In this document: piece after piece, positions 17,473-25,633 of the stretch
How the letters are laid out: each line of letters starts with the position of its first letter
Numbering within the stretch: the first letter of the stretch is position 1
Source: a bacterium
GTDB taxonomy: Bacteria; Bacteroidota; Bacteroidia; Flavobacteriales_D; Crocinitomicaceae
Reading direction: 5' to 3'
Length of the DNA stretch: 64,000 bases
NCBI GenBank assembly: GCA_024742305.1
Contig: JANSYQ010000002.1
Location: forward strand, 310,001 to 374,000
Notes under the pieces: model-generated
Told to the model about the DNA's origin: nothing
What the model saw: only the letters and a program-made list of their open reading frames with translations
Database searches by the model: none
Position numbers and translations under genes: made by a program

Positions 17473-17612
17473 ATAGATTGAAGTTTATGATTCAATCTAA
17501 AATAATGCTTTCAACGTATCACGGAAAGTGAGTAATCACACAGAAGAACGTCATGACTCTGTAAAACAACGATTTACATACGTATTAAAACTTCATGTGA
17601 AGGAAAAATTAG

Positions 17613-17626
17613 GTAATTGTTGCAAT
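17613..17626. promoter_or_regulatory. Copy 1 of shared operator-like 14-mer
   Basis: GTAATTGTTGCAAT occurs here and at 19,953-19,966. It contains a near-perfect palindrome (AATTG-TTG-CAATA). This copy lies upstream of the 102-residue gene and just past the triple-HTH gene. Confidence 0.4.
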
Positions 17627-17631
17627 ATAAT

Positions 17632-18663
17632 CTAGGTACTTATACTTAGCTGGAGCATGTCTAAATGAATCGCTTGCACGATCGTTGTTAGGTCTGATGT
17701 ACAATTAAATTGCTCTTTAAGAAACCTTCGATCTCTATCATTCACAATGCTGAATTTCCATCGCCTATTACAAAATTGCTTCGGCTTCTTATCTATCTCA
17801 TCAAGTATCACTTTCTTCCCAAGTGTTGAAATATCCACCGTCTTTTTCGGATCAATCACGGGGTGGAAAAAGTTAAGTTTATTCAAAAGAAGGAAAAATG
17901 ACATACAGCCACCGTACTTAATGACTTGCTGTTCAATTTGCTTACAACGAGTCTCGATGAATGCATGTGGTAAACCCGTGATTTTCTCAATCATTTGAAA
18001 AGGTACATCCGAGAGGATAAGTGAAAGAGTAAATGGCGAAATGTTAATGTGGGAATACAAGGGAACATTCTCAGACTCGAACGTAGCAAAGCGATTTTGG
18101 TAATCAAAATACACAAATCCATAGGGGTTTGTGTACCCATGCTTTTCCATCAATTGAAAGCGTGACGTTGACGTATCAAACGTACCCCCTTCCATTGAAA
18201 CTTCAAACTCAAATGGCACCATCTTGAGAATGCCATTATCTAAGCATGCTTTGACAAAATCACAAATATTATTTACGCGACACTTTGTGTAGAAACTTTC
18301 TCGGTAATCTTCAATAGTTCTCACACTAAGAAATGACATTTCTGCTATCCTCTTATTTCTCACTCCTAAAAGGATTTGTTGCGCAATATAGACTTCCCGT
18401 GCGTTCAGTTCGTCATTGTATCTATCTAACCTCTCGTTCAGAACATCGAAATACTTTTTCTCAAGTATTGCGAGTACGACCATGTGAGCTGCGGACTTGG
18501 CACCGAATTTTCTTTGAAGACGCCTTCGTGCGTGAACAACTGAGGTTCGTGAGATACCTAAATGCTCTGTTGACTCGTCCACATCAAGCCCCTTAAGGAG
18601 ATCAATGAGTACATTATGCTCCCGTTGACTCAGCACTAAAGTGCTCCGTTTTGTTAAACTCAT
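17632..18663 (-). CDS. Regulator with three tandem LuxR-type HTH-like segments
   Basis: 343 residues. The first LuxR/GerE-like HTH spans about 12-68 (LSQREHNVLIDLLKGLDVDE ... ISRTSVVHARRRLQRKFGAK). A second at 83-143 (LNAREVYIAQQILLGVRNKR ... LSVRTIEDYRESFYTKCRVN) follows directly. A third, degenerate copy near 205-260 keeps the pattern (LSLILSDVPFQMIEKITGLP then VIKYGG). No receiver or sensor domain is seen. The start overlaps the stop of the 74-residue gene by four bases. Tandem HTHs would let one chain bind several half-sites. DNA binding is inferred from the fold; targets may include the palindromes near 17.6 and 19.95 kb. Confidence 0.6.
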   Translation of the reverse strand: MSLTKRSTLVLSQREHNVLIDLLKGLDVDESTEHLGISRTSVVHARRRLQRKFGAKSAAHMVVLAILEKKYFDVLNERLDRYNDELNAREVYIAQQILLGVRNKRIAEMSFLSVRTIEDYRESFYTKCRVNNICDFVKACLDNGILKMVPFEFEVSMEGGTFDTSTSRFQLMEKHGYTNPYGFVYFDYQNRFATFESENVPLYSHINISPFTLSLILSDVPFQMIEKITGLPHAFIETRCKQIEQQVIKYGGCMSFFLLLNKLNFFHPVIDPKKTVDISTLGKKVILDEIDKKPKQFCNRRWKFSIVNDRDRRFLKEQFNCTSDLTTIVQAIHLDMLQLSIST

Positions 18664-18884
18664 ATCAAATCATGAATACCTTTATGTATCTTCTCCAAGG
18701 TTGGTATGTCCAAAATCACCTGGGCTGGATCAACACCATACTGTCTCATGACGCGTTTTTGCTTCCTTTTGGAAAGACCAAGGAACCAACCAAGTGCATC
18801 ACTCGTGTCATCAGATGAGGGTGTCTTGATCAAATGGTTATCCAGTAATTTTTTCGAATAGTGCTCTTTGGATAGAAGACCCAT
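18660..18884 (-). CDS. Small hypothetical protein (74 aa) coupled to the triple-HTH regulator
   Basis: 74 residues, beginning MGLLSKEHYSKKLLDNHL. A WFLGLSKRKQKRVMRQYGVD segment is basic and helix-rich, and the end is a short helix (IPTLEKIHKGIHDLI). It overlaps the next gene by four bases, so they are probably co-translated. No domain recognised. It may be a partner or modulator of the regulator; that is inference from coupling only. Confidence 0.5.
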   Translation of the reverse strand: MGLLSKEHYSKKLLDNHLIKTPSSDDTSDALGWFLGLSKRKQKRVMRQYGVDPAQVILDIPTLEKIHKGIHDLI

Positions 18885-18996
18885 TTTTCAGTTTTGACTA
18901 TATTCAAGATATTCTGATTCTCTCCAAAAGAAATGACGCAGAAATAACGCAGAAATTTCGCGCATACTCGTCTGCGCTCGAATTTATACCCCTATC

Positions 18997-19965
18997 TTAC
19001 AGCTTCTTAGAGAATTTCTCAATGAGGTCGTTTCCGTCACGTGCTCCTACAGTCCTTCTGATGTCTGTGAGGTGAGACCGAACGGTTCCCGGCGCGATGT
19101 TGCAGACATCAGCAATCTTTTCTCGGGAATATCCGAGGATAAATAACTCCGCGATCTCAACTTGTCGGTCGCTTAATTCATATCCTCGTAATGCTTCTCG
19201 CAATTCTACACTCCCAGGTACAAAATGACCTCGTACTGATATATTCAATCGCCTGAAGAGACTTAAGTGGTGAAAGATGCCTACAAAAAGGAAACAGAGG
19301 TTCATAAAAACCATGAGTGCTACCATGGACTGAGAAAAGTGTATGACGAAGGTTACCGCATACCCCAGAACCACTGTGCCGAGGACAATCCATAGCCGCT
19401 TCCGAATTACCGGGAACAACGCAAAGCTATACAATGCAAGGAGTGCGATGCCTAAGAGAATAGTACCAAGGATGGTTAATTGAAAGATTGACAATACATC
19501 AGAACCAAAAGCAAAAAGCGAGAGAATAGCGACAACAAGAAGAATCGAGAACACAATTGACATGGATCGACGTCTCTTTCTATTCAAAACCATACCGTTG
19601 AGATAGTAGACAATTGCTCCTATAAAAAATGAAGCACCTGCAATAAAGAGGTATTCAAACATGCGCGAATCAGCGTATCCTGCAAGATTATACACAAGCA
19701 CATTCACGTTGAGCAGTAGAATGCCCACATTAACTGCTAAAAACCTGATAACATACTGCGATCGTAATCGAGAGGAAAGCACGAACACTTGAAGCAGGAG
19801 TAATGATATCTCCAGCGTCAAGAAAACGATAAGCACCGATATTAACGCAATAGGCAATACTTCAATAGATTGTGTGATACATGAAGTTAACCAATTACTC
19901 TGCTGAGTCCGCACCCTGAGATCAATTCCCGTAATTATAGCACGCAAATTCAGTAATTGTTGCAA
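18997..19965 (-). CDS. Membrane-anchored LuxR-family regulator
   Basis: 322 residues. Seven or so hydrophobic segments span about 30-245, then a C-terminal LuxR HTH (ELSDRQVEIAELFILGYSRE, IAPGTVRSHLTDIRRTVGA). The design is a one-component membrane sensor with a cytoplasmic DNA-binding domain. The start codon lies inside a palindromic 14-mer, so autoregulation is plausible, or the true start is further in. A perfect 13-bp inverted repeat brackets the start (19,928-19,940 and 20,008-20,020). Ligand unknown. Confidence 0.75.
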   Translation of the reverse strand: MQQLLNLRAIITGIDLRVRTQQSNWLTSCITQSIEVLPIALISVLIVFLTLEISLLLLQVFVLSSRLRSQYVIRFLAVNVGILLLNVNVLVYNLAGYADSRMFEYLFIAGASFFIGAIVYYLNGMVLNRKRRRSMSIVFSILLVVAILSLFAFGSDVLSIFQLTILGTILLGIALLALYSFALFPVIRKRLWIVLGTVVLGYAVTFVIHFSQSMVALMVFMNLCFLFVGIFHHLSLFRRLNISVRGHFVPGSVELREALRGYELSDRQVEIAELFILGYSREKIADVCNIAPGTVRSHLTDIRRTVGARDGNDLIEKFSKKL

Positions 19966-20020
19966 TTATATAACGATACGATTAAGTAGAAATACGTAGC
20001 GCCTACTCTATAATTACGGG
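19928..20020. repeat. Perfect 13-bp inverted repeat around the membrane-LuxR start
   Basis: CCCGTAATTATAG at 19,928-19,940 and its exact complement CTATAATTACGGG at 20,008-20,020 flank the start codon and promoter region. They may be paired operator sites or a long hairpin. Confidence 0.45.
19953..19966. promoter_or_regulatory. Copy 2 of shared operator-like 14-mer
   Basis: GTAATTGTTGCAAT, here part of the perfect palindrome AATTG-TTG-CAATT, covers the start codon of the membrane LuxR regulator. The sister copy is at 17,613-17,626. Confidence 0.45.
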
Positions 20021-20109
20021 AAATGCGATTCGCTCTTGCATCCCTACTCTCCTGAATATATATTTGACCCCAAGCCATTAATCACATACTCATTGTGGTA
20101 TTTATTTAA

Positions 20110-20252
20110 AAGAGATTCTCCTCGATGCCAAAGGATGAATAACAGGTTGGTGGTCTAGGGTGTTCGAGCCTGTTTCGAAGAAGTTTCAGCTCGTCACCCT
20201 TATTCAGTGAATAGTGGTTAGTAAGCCGGGAGCAAATGCTCTCGGCTTTTGT
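20110..20252 (+). ncRNA. Candidate small RNA with intrinsic terminator
   Basis: A stem with two helices (GGGTG and CGAGC at 20,158-20,169, pairing with GCTCG and CACCC at 20,189-20,199) is followed by a 12-bp hairpin (AAGCCGGGAGCA with TGCTCTCGGCTT, 20,223-20,248) and TTTTGTT. No plus-strand gene upstream requires the terminator. The 5' end is unknown. A 76-residue minus-strand ORF across this stretch is not convincing. Confidence 0.4.
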
Positions 20253-20418
20253 TAACAAAAATGATACGTAACAAATGTAGATTTCACAAAACTGTTCAAT
20301 AAGACATGGTACATATACTGAAAATATCGAGTACAAATACTCATTTTTATACTTGAATTAGAAATATTGAAACTTTTACGTGTTATTATTGTGTACACTA
20401 ACTCACAGTAAAGTTTTA

Positions 20419-20496
20419 ATGCCATCATTGGCTAAAGCTAGAAAAGGAGGATCAGAACCACTTACATTATTCTCTAATCTAACTAGTACAAAGTAA
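20419..20496 (+). CDS. Possible 25-residue peptide
   Basis: A short ORF starting MPSLAKARKGGSEP is followed within 12 nt by a GGAGTA/TACTCC hairpin (20,508-20,525). The Gly-Gly could mark a leader cleavage site, but no modification or export gene is adjacent. Such ORFs arise by chance, so support is weak. Confidence 0.2.
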   Translation: MPSLAKARKGGSEPLTLFSNLTSTK

Positions 20497-20539
20497 AAAG
20501 AAGAAGAGGAGTACGGTCATACTCCCCCTCTTAATAAAG

Positions 20540-20640
20540 ACGCAAACGGTCTTTTGCCCGACCGATCGCTTGTGCATCATCCATGTAGTGCGCTACACCG
20601 AGACGCTATGTGCGAAGATACCTTTTTTCTCGGTGTCCAG
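20540..20640 (+). promoter_or_regulatory. Structured leader upstream of the secreted-protein cluster
   Basis: CGGTC/GACCG is followed by a perfect 9-bp inverted repeat, ACACCGAGA (20,595-20,603) and TCTCGGTGT (20,628-20,636), with a T-run in the loop. It ends about 55 nt before the first ATG of the surface-protein cluster. It may be an RNA leader or an upstream terminator. Confidence 0.35.
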
Positions 20641-20693
20641 GTTAACCGAAAACTGGAACTAGAGTAGGTATTCAAACACAAATTGTTTTAATC

Positions 20694-21746
20694 ATGAAAA
20701 CAACAACTTTATTATTCACCTTTCTTGCATGTGCCTTTTTTTCAAATGCACAAGTCAACACCTTACCAACGTCAGGCAAGGTTGGTATCGGTACGACTAA
20801 TCCACATGAAGCTCTAGAGGTCAGGGGTAACATGGCCGTTGATTCATCTATGGTAGTCAGAGACACTTTAATCGTAGAGGATGATGCTCGGATCATGCAC
20901 GACATGCGCGTAGAAGGAGCAACAGAAATGCAAGATGTCATAATTTATGGCACTACTTGGATGAAAGGCTTACAAGACGTTAACGCATCTGACTTTGGAA
21001 TTCTGGTAGCAAAAGAAGACGGAACCGTTATGCGTACTACACCTGGGGGATTGTTTCCAGTACCAAACCAACCTGTTGGTTTTTGCGACTTACAAGGGAA
21101 TACGTACAGCACCAATCCGTATTGGGTTAGTCAACCACAAAAACTCTACACGGCCTGTCCTGATGTTTTCGTCGGAGTTGGGACGGAAATACCAAGAGTG
21201 AAACTCGATGTTCTTGGTACGACTTATTCCCAAAGGATTGCTCTTTCAGCAGATCCATTAACTATGGGAGGAGCTCGCTTGAGTATCCAAGGATACGCAC
21301 CCCAAGATGCTACCAACCTCATTAACGTATCAAATACTTCTTCTGATCTTTTCCAATTATCGAATCAAGGTTTACTCAATTTAAATGGACGAATCGTTAT
21401 AAATTCGAACGATCAAGAACCGCTCGTAATTAGCAATTCAACTGAAAAAATCCTACAACTGAATGATGATGGAACCCTTCGTACAAGAGCTATCAAGGTA
21501 AATGTGTTTCAATGGCCTGATTATGTGTTTGAGCCATCCTACAATTTGGCTGACTTGCAACAGGTAGAAGAATACATTCAAGAGAACGGTCATTTACCAA
21601 ATGTTCCATCTGCCGAGCAGTTATCAGAAGAAGGTTTAGACCTCTATGAGATGAACAAAATTCTAATGGAAAAGGTTGAGGAATTAACACTTTATATCAT
21701 CGAACAAAATAAGAAGATTGAAAAACTTGAAGAAAAATTGCAATAA
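20694..21746 (+). CDS. Secreted tail-fibre/adhesin-like protein
   Basis: 350 residues with signal peptide MKTTTLLFTFLACAFFSNAQ. The N-terminal part has the KVGIGTTNPHEALEVRG motif typical of Bacteroidetes tail-fibre-like surface proteins, repeated in degenerate form near 160 (VGVGTEIPRVKLDVLG). The C-terminus (WPDYVFEPSYNLADLQQVEE, GHLPNVPSAEQ, then a coiled coil) is the conserved end of these proteins, similar to intramolecular chaperone tails of phage fibres. Probably trimeric and surface-exposed. The stop overlaps the next gene by 29 bases, indicating coupling. Ligand unknown. Confidence 0.7.
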   Translation: MKTTTLLFTFLACAFFSNAQVNTLPTSGKVGIGTTNPHEALEVRGNMAVDSSMVVRDTLIVEDDARIMHDMRVEGATEMQDVIIYGTTWMKGLQDVNASDFGILVAKEDGTVMRTTPGGLFPVPNQPVGFCDLQGNTYSTNPYWVSQPQKLYTACPDVFVGVGTEIPRVKLDVLGTTYSQRIALSADPLTMGGARLSIQGYAPQDATNLINVSNTSSDLFQLSNQGLLNLNGRIVINSNDQEPLVISNSTEKILQLNDDGTLRTRAIKVNVFQWPDYVFEPSYNLADLQQVEEYIQENGHLPNVPSAEQLSEEGLDLYEMNKILMEKVEELTLYIIEQNKKIEKLEEKLQ

Positions 21747-22314
21747 GACACTGATCTTTCTTTGTCTTTTTCTACTCATTGGAAATGACGGTACTCATGC
21801 ACAATCGTCTACCGTAGACTCAAGCGGTATGTACGCCATTGGTATGAATGCATTCATATGGAAAAGCAGCCCGAATGCAACCAACATAATGGTTGGTGGC
21901 TCACTATTTAGGACAACAAAAAAAGACTGGCTAAAACTTTACACGTCGGGAAACTACGTGGAATATAATTATCTCGGTGGTTTTGGCGGGTTTAATGCCA
22001 GTGGCAGTCTTGAATTGGGAACAGGGTTCTCACTTAGAATGGGTAGATTTTTTTCTTCAACAGTATTAACAGGAATTGGATATCATAGGGTGCATATCTT
22101 AACGTTTAGCCAAGCTGTAAAGCACAATGCTGCGGCGGTATTTGGTAGTTTAGATGTAAGTTTCAGACACCGGAAATGTGAGTACGGTCTTTTATTCGGA
22201 AGCAGTATTGGAAGAGGTAAAGCAACCACCTTCTTTGCGAATGGAAATATTGAACAAGAAACATTATTCAGTGTCATACCCAAACTAGGTATTCAATTCA
22301 AATATCATTTTTGA
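21718..22314 (+). CDS. Outer-membrane beta-barrel protein (198 aa)
   Basis: Signal peptide in the first 29 residues (TLIFLCLFLLIGNDGTHAQ), then alternating strand-like segments (GFSLRMGRFFSSTVLTGIGY, GSLDVSFRHRKCEYGLLFG) and a terminal KYHF, the usual aromatic end of outer-membrane barrels. It begins inside the 3' end of the adhesin gene (29-bp overlap) and ends two nt before the next gene, so all three are probably one unit. It may anchor or export the neighbouring surface proteins; that is inference. Confidence 0.55.
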   Translation: MKNLKKNCNKTLIFLCLFLLIGNDGTHAQSSTVDSSGMYAIGMNAFIWKSSPNATNIMVGGSLFRTTKKDWLKLYTSGNYVEYNYLGGFGGFNASGSLELGTGFSLRMGRFFSSTVLTGIGYHRVHILTFSQAVKHNAAAVFGSLDVSFRHRKCEYGLLFGSSIGRGKATTFFANGNIEQETLFSVIPKLGIQFKYHF

Positions 22315-22315
22315 A

Positions 22316-24598
22316 ATGAAAATTACATTAATTGTAGTTCTCTCATTTTTCAGCCTTTCGTACTCCTTTGCGCAGACAAATATGATTCGAAACGGAAGCT
22401 TTGAGAGAATAAATCAAACTGTGCTTGACGCACATAATGATGCAGATAAAATACACACAAATCACCTTAGTTTAGATACTGCAAACAGCCTGTTTCGATG
22501 TTGGACATATTATAATGATGCCGAACATGTTAGTACAAGTGCTATTTCGTATCTCGGTCTCGTTTGGGGTATCGTCCCTGGACTTTTTCACACTGGAGAC
22601 GGAAGCACCTATTGGTGGGACTATGGATATGAAGTAATTGACCCTAATAATACGGTTAATCACTATCGGATTTTCTCTGAATCGAGCCTCGACAATTATG
22701 GCTTACAACTGCAAAATGATCCTCAATCAACGAACAGAGGGTTTGACCTTTCGCCGCCAGATACAAAGTTCGCCAATGGCATCAATGCCAATCATGGCGA
22801 TAACTACGTTGCTATCGTAGATTATCGAGTTAATGGGGTAAGTAATAATATCCCTGGGCTAAGGAGTGAATTGAAACACCCAGTCACTCCAGGTGTTGAA
22901 TATACCTTTAAGATTTCTGCTAGTAAGATGAACGAAATGGCTAACATCGTTCAAAATGAACATTGGAACTCTACAACTGATCCAAAAATATGGGTGTACC
23001 TTGTTAATGAGAATAATGGGCAAAAACAAAAAATCTTGGAAACGTCCTTAACTACAGATTCTTGGGTAGAATTAGAAGAAGTGTTTACCGCCAATAATGC
23101 TTCTACTCACATATTCATTTCAGGAGATAAACTGGATGAAGGAGGTGTCACAGGAAATTTACGAATAACGGGGTGTTTTATTGATAACCTCAAATTATAC
23201 GAGACGTGTGAGACTCCACAAAACGAGTGTTTGAATATTAACTATCGCCGAGATGTGCTGGATGCTCAACTTAGTGAGGTAGAGTTATTCAGTAATAGCC
23301 CATATAACTACCCAATACCAAACTCTGGAGATCCTGAAGGGTATATTAAAACGATTCGGGCAGAAAACCTTGAACACGTCCAAAGACTTGAAATGAAAAT
23401 TTACGGACCAAATAATATGGGGTTAATTCGAACCATTGATCATTGGTATCCGAACTCGACTTACGTGTGGGATGGGAGAGATGATGGCGGTAACCCGATG
23501 CCAGAATCGTCAGGATTGAGTCAAACATCGAAGTATAAAGCCGTAATTAACGCAGTATCTAATGAATGTTATCACACCTCTTTTATTGATGAGAAGTATT
23601 TCCATTTGAAAAGAAATTACACCACGATGACGCCGATAATCAGTCCCAATACTGTTATTGATGTAGGTCAGGTTGCTGCTGTTCATAATTTGGAAAATGT
23701 ACGTGAAATACGCGTTGAATTATCCCAGAATGGTGCTGTATTCTATGATGAAACATTCATTGATCCCCCATCATCAATTTATTTCTCTACCCAAATGGGA
23801 AATACTGTGGGTACACCTGTAATTCCGCCAGGACAGTACGGAGTCCAAATAACGTGTTCGAATGGATGTGAGCAAGGCACACCATTTGGTGATTTTATAA
23901 CCATTCAAGATTACAGTAATTATTTAGGAACGACCTCTACAGCTTTTGATTGGGGACCAGTTCCAAAAACTGACTTTCCTTGTCCTTTTGTTTATGATTA
24001 CTTGCAGAATTTTCTCCCACCTCAGGACTGCTGTGAGGGTTCTTTGTATTTAGACAATGTGGACATAAATGGAACATGGACTGTTAATATTTTGAATAAC
24101 ATTGAAATTGGAAATGGAACAAGTTTTAGTCCGTTCTATGAGAACACATTGAACGCGGGTGGTGAAATTAACATCGTACCTGGAGCAACAGGAGTTGACA
24201 TCTACGACAACACAAATTTAAACTCCGGCTTTTATGGATGTACAGGATGTAGAGTTTCTGGAAATGAGGAGTCTGAAGAGGATGGTTCTGGTTTAACTGA
24301 TACACATGATGATGAAATGGTTGTTGAGCATTTCAAACTTGCCCCGAACCCAATACAGTCAGGCAATGAATTCAGCATCCTTGAGAAGGATAGCAAGCTC
24401 AACCTTGAAGATTTTGAAGTGTATTTATTTGATGCTTTTGGCAAAAAAATAGAGTGCGTTGGTAAAGTCAGAAGGTCAAAAGGTAATGAGTTCATTATGG
24501 TCAAATCAAGCCAACGATTGTCCTCAGGTCTTTACCATGTAAACTTTAGGTCTGGTGAATTATTTCAACACTTTGAATTAGTGGTTCTCTCAGACTAG
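22316..24598 (+). CDS. Large T9SS-secreted surface protein (760 aa)
   Basis: Signal peptide (MKITLIVVLSFFSLSYSFAQ) then NMIRNGSFER, the start of a jelly-roll carbohydrate-binding-like domain (about 22-295). The middle is beta-rich without a known domain, containing WDGRDDGGNPMPESSG, a FlgD-like pattern. The last ~75 residues (FKLAPNPIQSGNEFSI ... SSGLYHVNFRSGE) are a type A T9SS sorting domain. Localized to the cell surface or secreted. A 13-bp hairpin follows the stop. Substrate unknown. Confidence 0.75.
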   Translation: MKITLIVVLSFFSLSYSFAQTNMIRNGSFERINQTVLDAHNDADKIHTNHLSLDTANSLFRCWTYYNDAEHVSTSAISYLGLVWGIVPGLFHTGDGSTYWWDYGYEVIDPNNTVNHYRIFSESSLDNYGLQLQNDPQSTNRGFDLSPPDTKFANGINANHGDNYVAIVDYRVNGVSNNIPGLRSELKHPVTPGVEYTFKISASKMNEMANIVQNEHWNSTTDPKIWVYLVNENNGQKQKILETSLTTDSWVELEEVFTANNASTHIFISGDKLDEGGVTGNLRITGCFIDNLKLYETCETPQNECLNINYRRDVLDAQLSEVELFSNSPYNYPIPNSGDPEGYIKTIRAENLEHVQRLEMKIYGPNNMGLIRTIDHWYPNSTYVWDGRDDGGNPMPESSGLSQTSKYKAVINAVSNECYHTSFIDEKYFHLKRNYTTMTPIISPNTVIDVGQVAAVHNLENVREIRVELSQNGAVFYDETFIDPPSSIYFSTQMGNTVGTPVIPPGQYGVQITCSNGCEQGTPFGDFITIQDYSNYLGTTSTAFDWGPVPKTDFPCPFVYDYLQNFLPPQDCCEGSLYLDNVDINGTWTVNILNNIEIGNGTSFSPFYENTLNAGGEINIVPGATGVDIYDNTNLNSGFYGCTGCRVSGNEESEEDGSGLTDTHDDEMVVEHFKLAPNPIQSGNEFSILEKDSKLNLEDFEVYLFDAFGKKIECVGKVRRSKGNEFIMVKSSQRLSSGLYHVNFRSGELFQHFELVVLSD

Positions 24599-24604
24599 GA
24601 AACT

Positions 24605-24644
24605 GATAAACGAAGGTTGAAATATCTTTCGACCTTCGTTTATC
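24605..24644. terminator. 13-bp hairpin terminator
   Basis: GATAAACGAAGGT and its exact complement ACCTTCGTTTATC (24,605-24,617 and 24,632-24,644) can extend inward. It lies seven nt after the T9SS protein stop. No strong T-run follows, so efficiency is uncertain. Confidence 0.6.
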
Positions 24645-24672
24645 TCTTCATGTTTTCGTATTTTCCATAGAA

Positions 24673-25605
24673 ATGAGCCGGCTCCATCTCATACTAGTTA
24701 TTGCGTCACTTCCACATCTGGCCTATTCGCAAAACTTCTTCAACTTTGATTTAGAGGGAGAGGTTACGGCAATTAGCGATTTACCTTATGGCTGGGAAGC
24801 AGTTGACGTTTCAGATCCGATTTGTCTTGCAACGAATATTGGTAATGCCACCCCGGACTTGAGTGATATGGAAGGCCTAACAAATCCTATCTCATGTATT
24901 GGAAACCCTTACTCGTGTCAGTCCTTTGTATCCGGTTTACTCTCGGGGCCATCTTCAGGGGGAATCTACCATGAAGGAATTCAACAATCGGTAAGTGGAT
25001 TTGAGATTGATAGCTCCTATTCTATTTGCTTCTATCAAACAAACGTAAAGCAAAGCTCTCAAGCCAATGATACATCGGGTTGCTGGGCAGTGTATGTTGA
25101 TGATTTGCTTATTGGTGTAACAGCACCAAGTGTAAATCACCTAGCACCCTATTCTTTAATCTTAGATTGGGAGTTTCGTCAGGTTACCTTTACTGCAACA
25201 TCTACGGAACATCTCATCAAATTCATTCCGTATGATGATGATTTGGATATATCAGCTCCTAATAACGGAATCAGAATGGGTATTGACTACATCTACATCA
25301 ATGAGCCCCCGGTTTACGACCTTGAAGAAGAACTCATCATGCCCAACGTATTTACTCCAAATGATGATGGAGTCAATGATATCTTCGCTCCCCTCCAAAT
25401 CGGGGCAATCAAATCTATGAATACGCTAATAATAAATCGATGGGGAAACATTGTATATGACTCAAATGATATATTCATCCAATGGGATGGTAATACTATT
25501 TCAGGTGAGAATTATGAGGAAGGGACATACTTTTGGATGGTTTCAGGAAAGTATATCGATAATCGACCATTTCAAGCGAATGGGTACTTTGAATTGTTGC
25601 GATAG
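24673..25605 (+). CDS. Secreted protein with gliding-motility-type C-terminal domain
   Basis: 310 residues, signal peptide MSRLHLILVIASLPHLAYSQ. The middle resembles a jelly-roll (NFFNFDLEGE at the start; IDSSYSICFYQTNVKQ). The C-terminal ~85 residues start MPNVFTPNDDGVNDIFAPLQ and end with FWMVSGKY and a GYFELLR tail, the type B T9SS (CHU_C/gliding-motility-associated) domain. Expected on the cell surface. It is the last cargo gene before the integrase, with convergent orientation. Function beyond secretion unknown. Confidence 0.8.
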   Translation: MSRLHLILVIASLPHLAYSQNFFNFDLEGEVTAISDLPYGWEAVDVSDPICLATNIGNATPDLSDMEGLTNPISCIGNPYSCQSFVSGLLSGPSSGGIYHEGIQQSVSGFEIDSSYSICFYQTNVKQSSQANDTSGCWAVYVDDLLIGVTAPSVNHLAPYSLILDWEFRQVTFTATSTEHLIKFIPYDDDLDISAPNNGIRMGIDYIYINEPPVYDLEEELIMPNVFTPNDDGVNDIFAPLQIGAIKSMNTLIINRWGNIVYDSNDIFIQWDGNTISGENYEEGTYFWMVSGKYIDNRPFQANGYFELLR

Positions 25606-25633
25606 CCCTCTATTGCCGAACGTATGTACTGAA

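Noticed and set aside
20106-20336. 76-residue minus-strand ORF.
   Set aside because: Cys/Tyr-rich, no homology pattern, and it covers a clear plus-strand hairpin and terminator.
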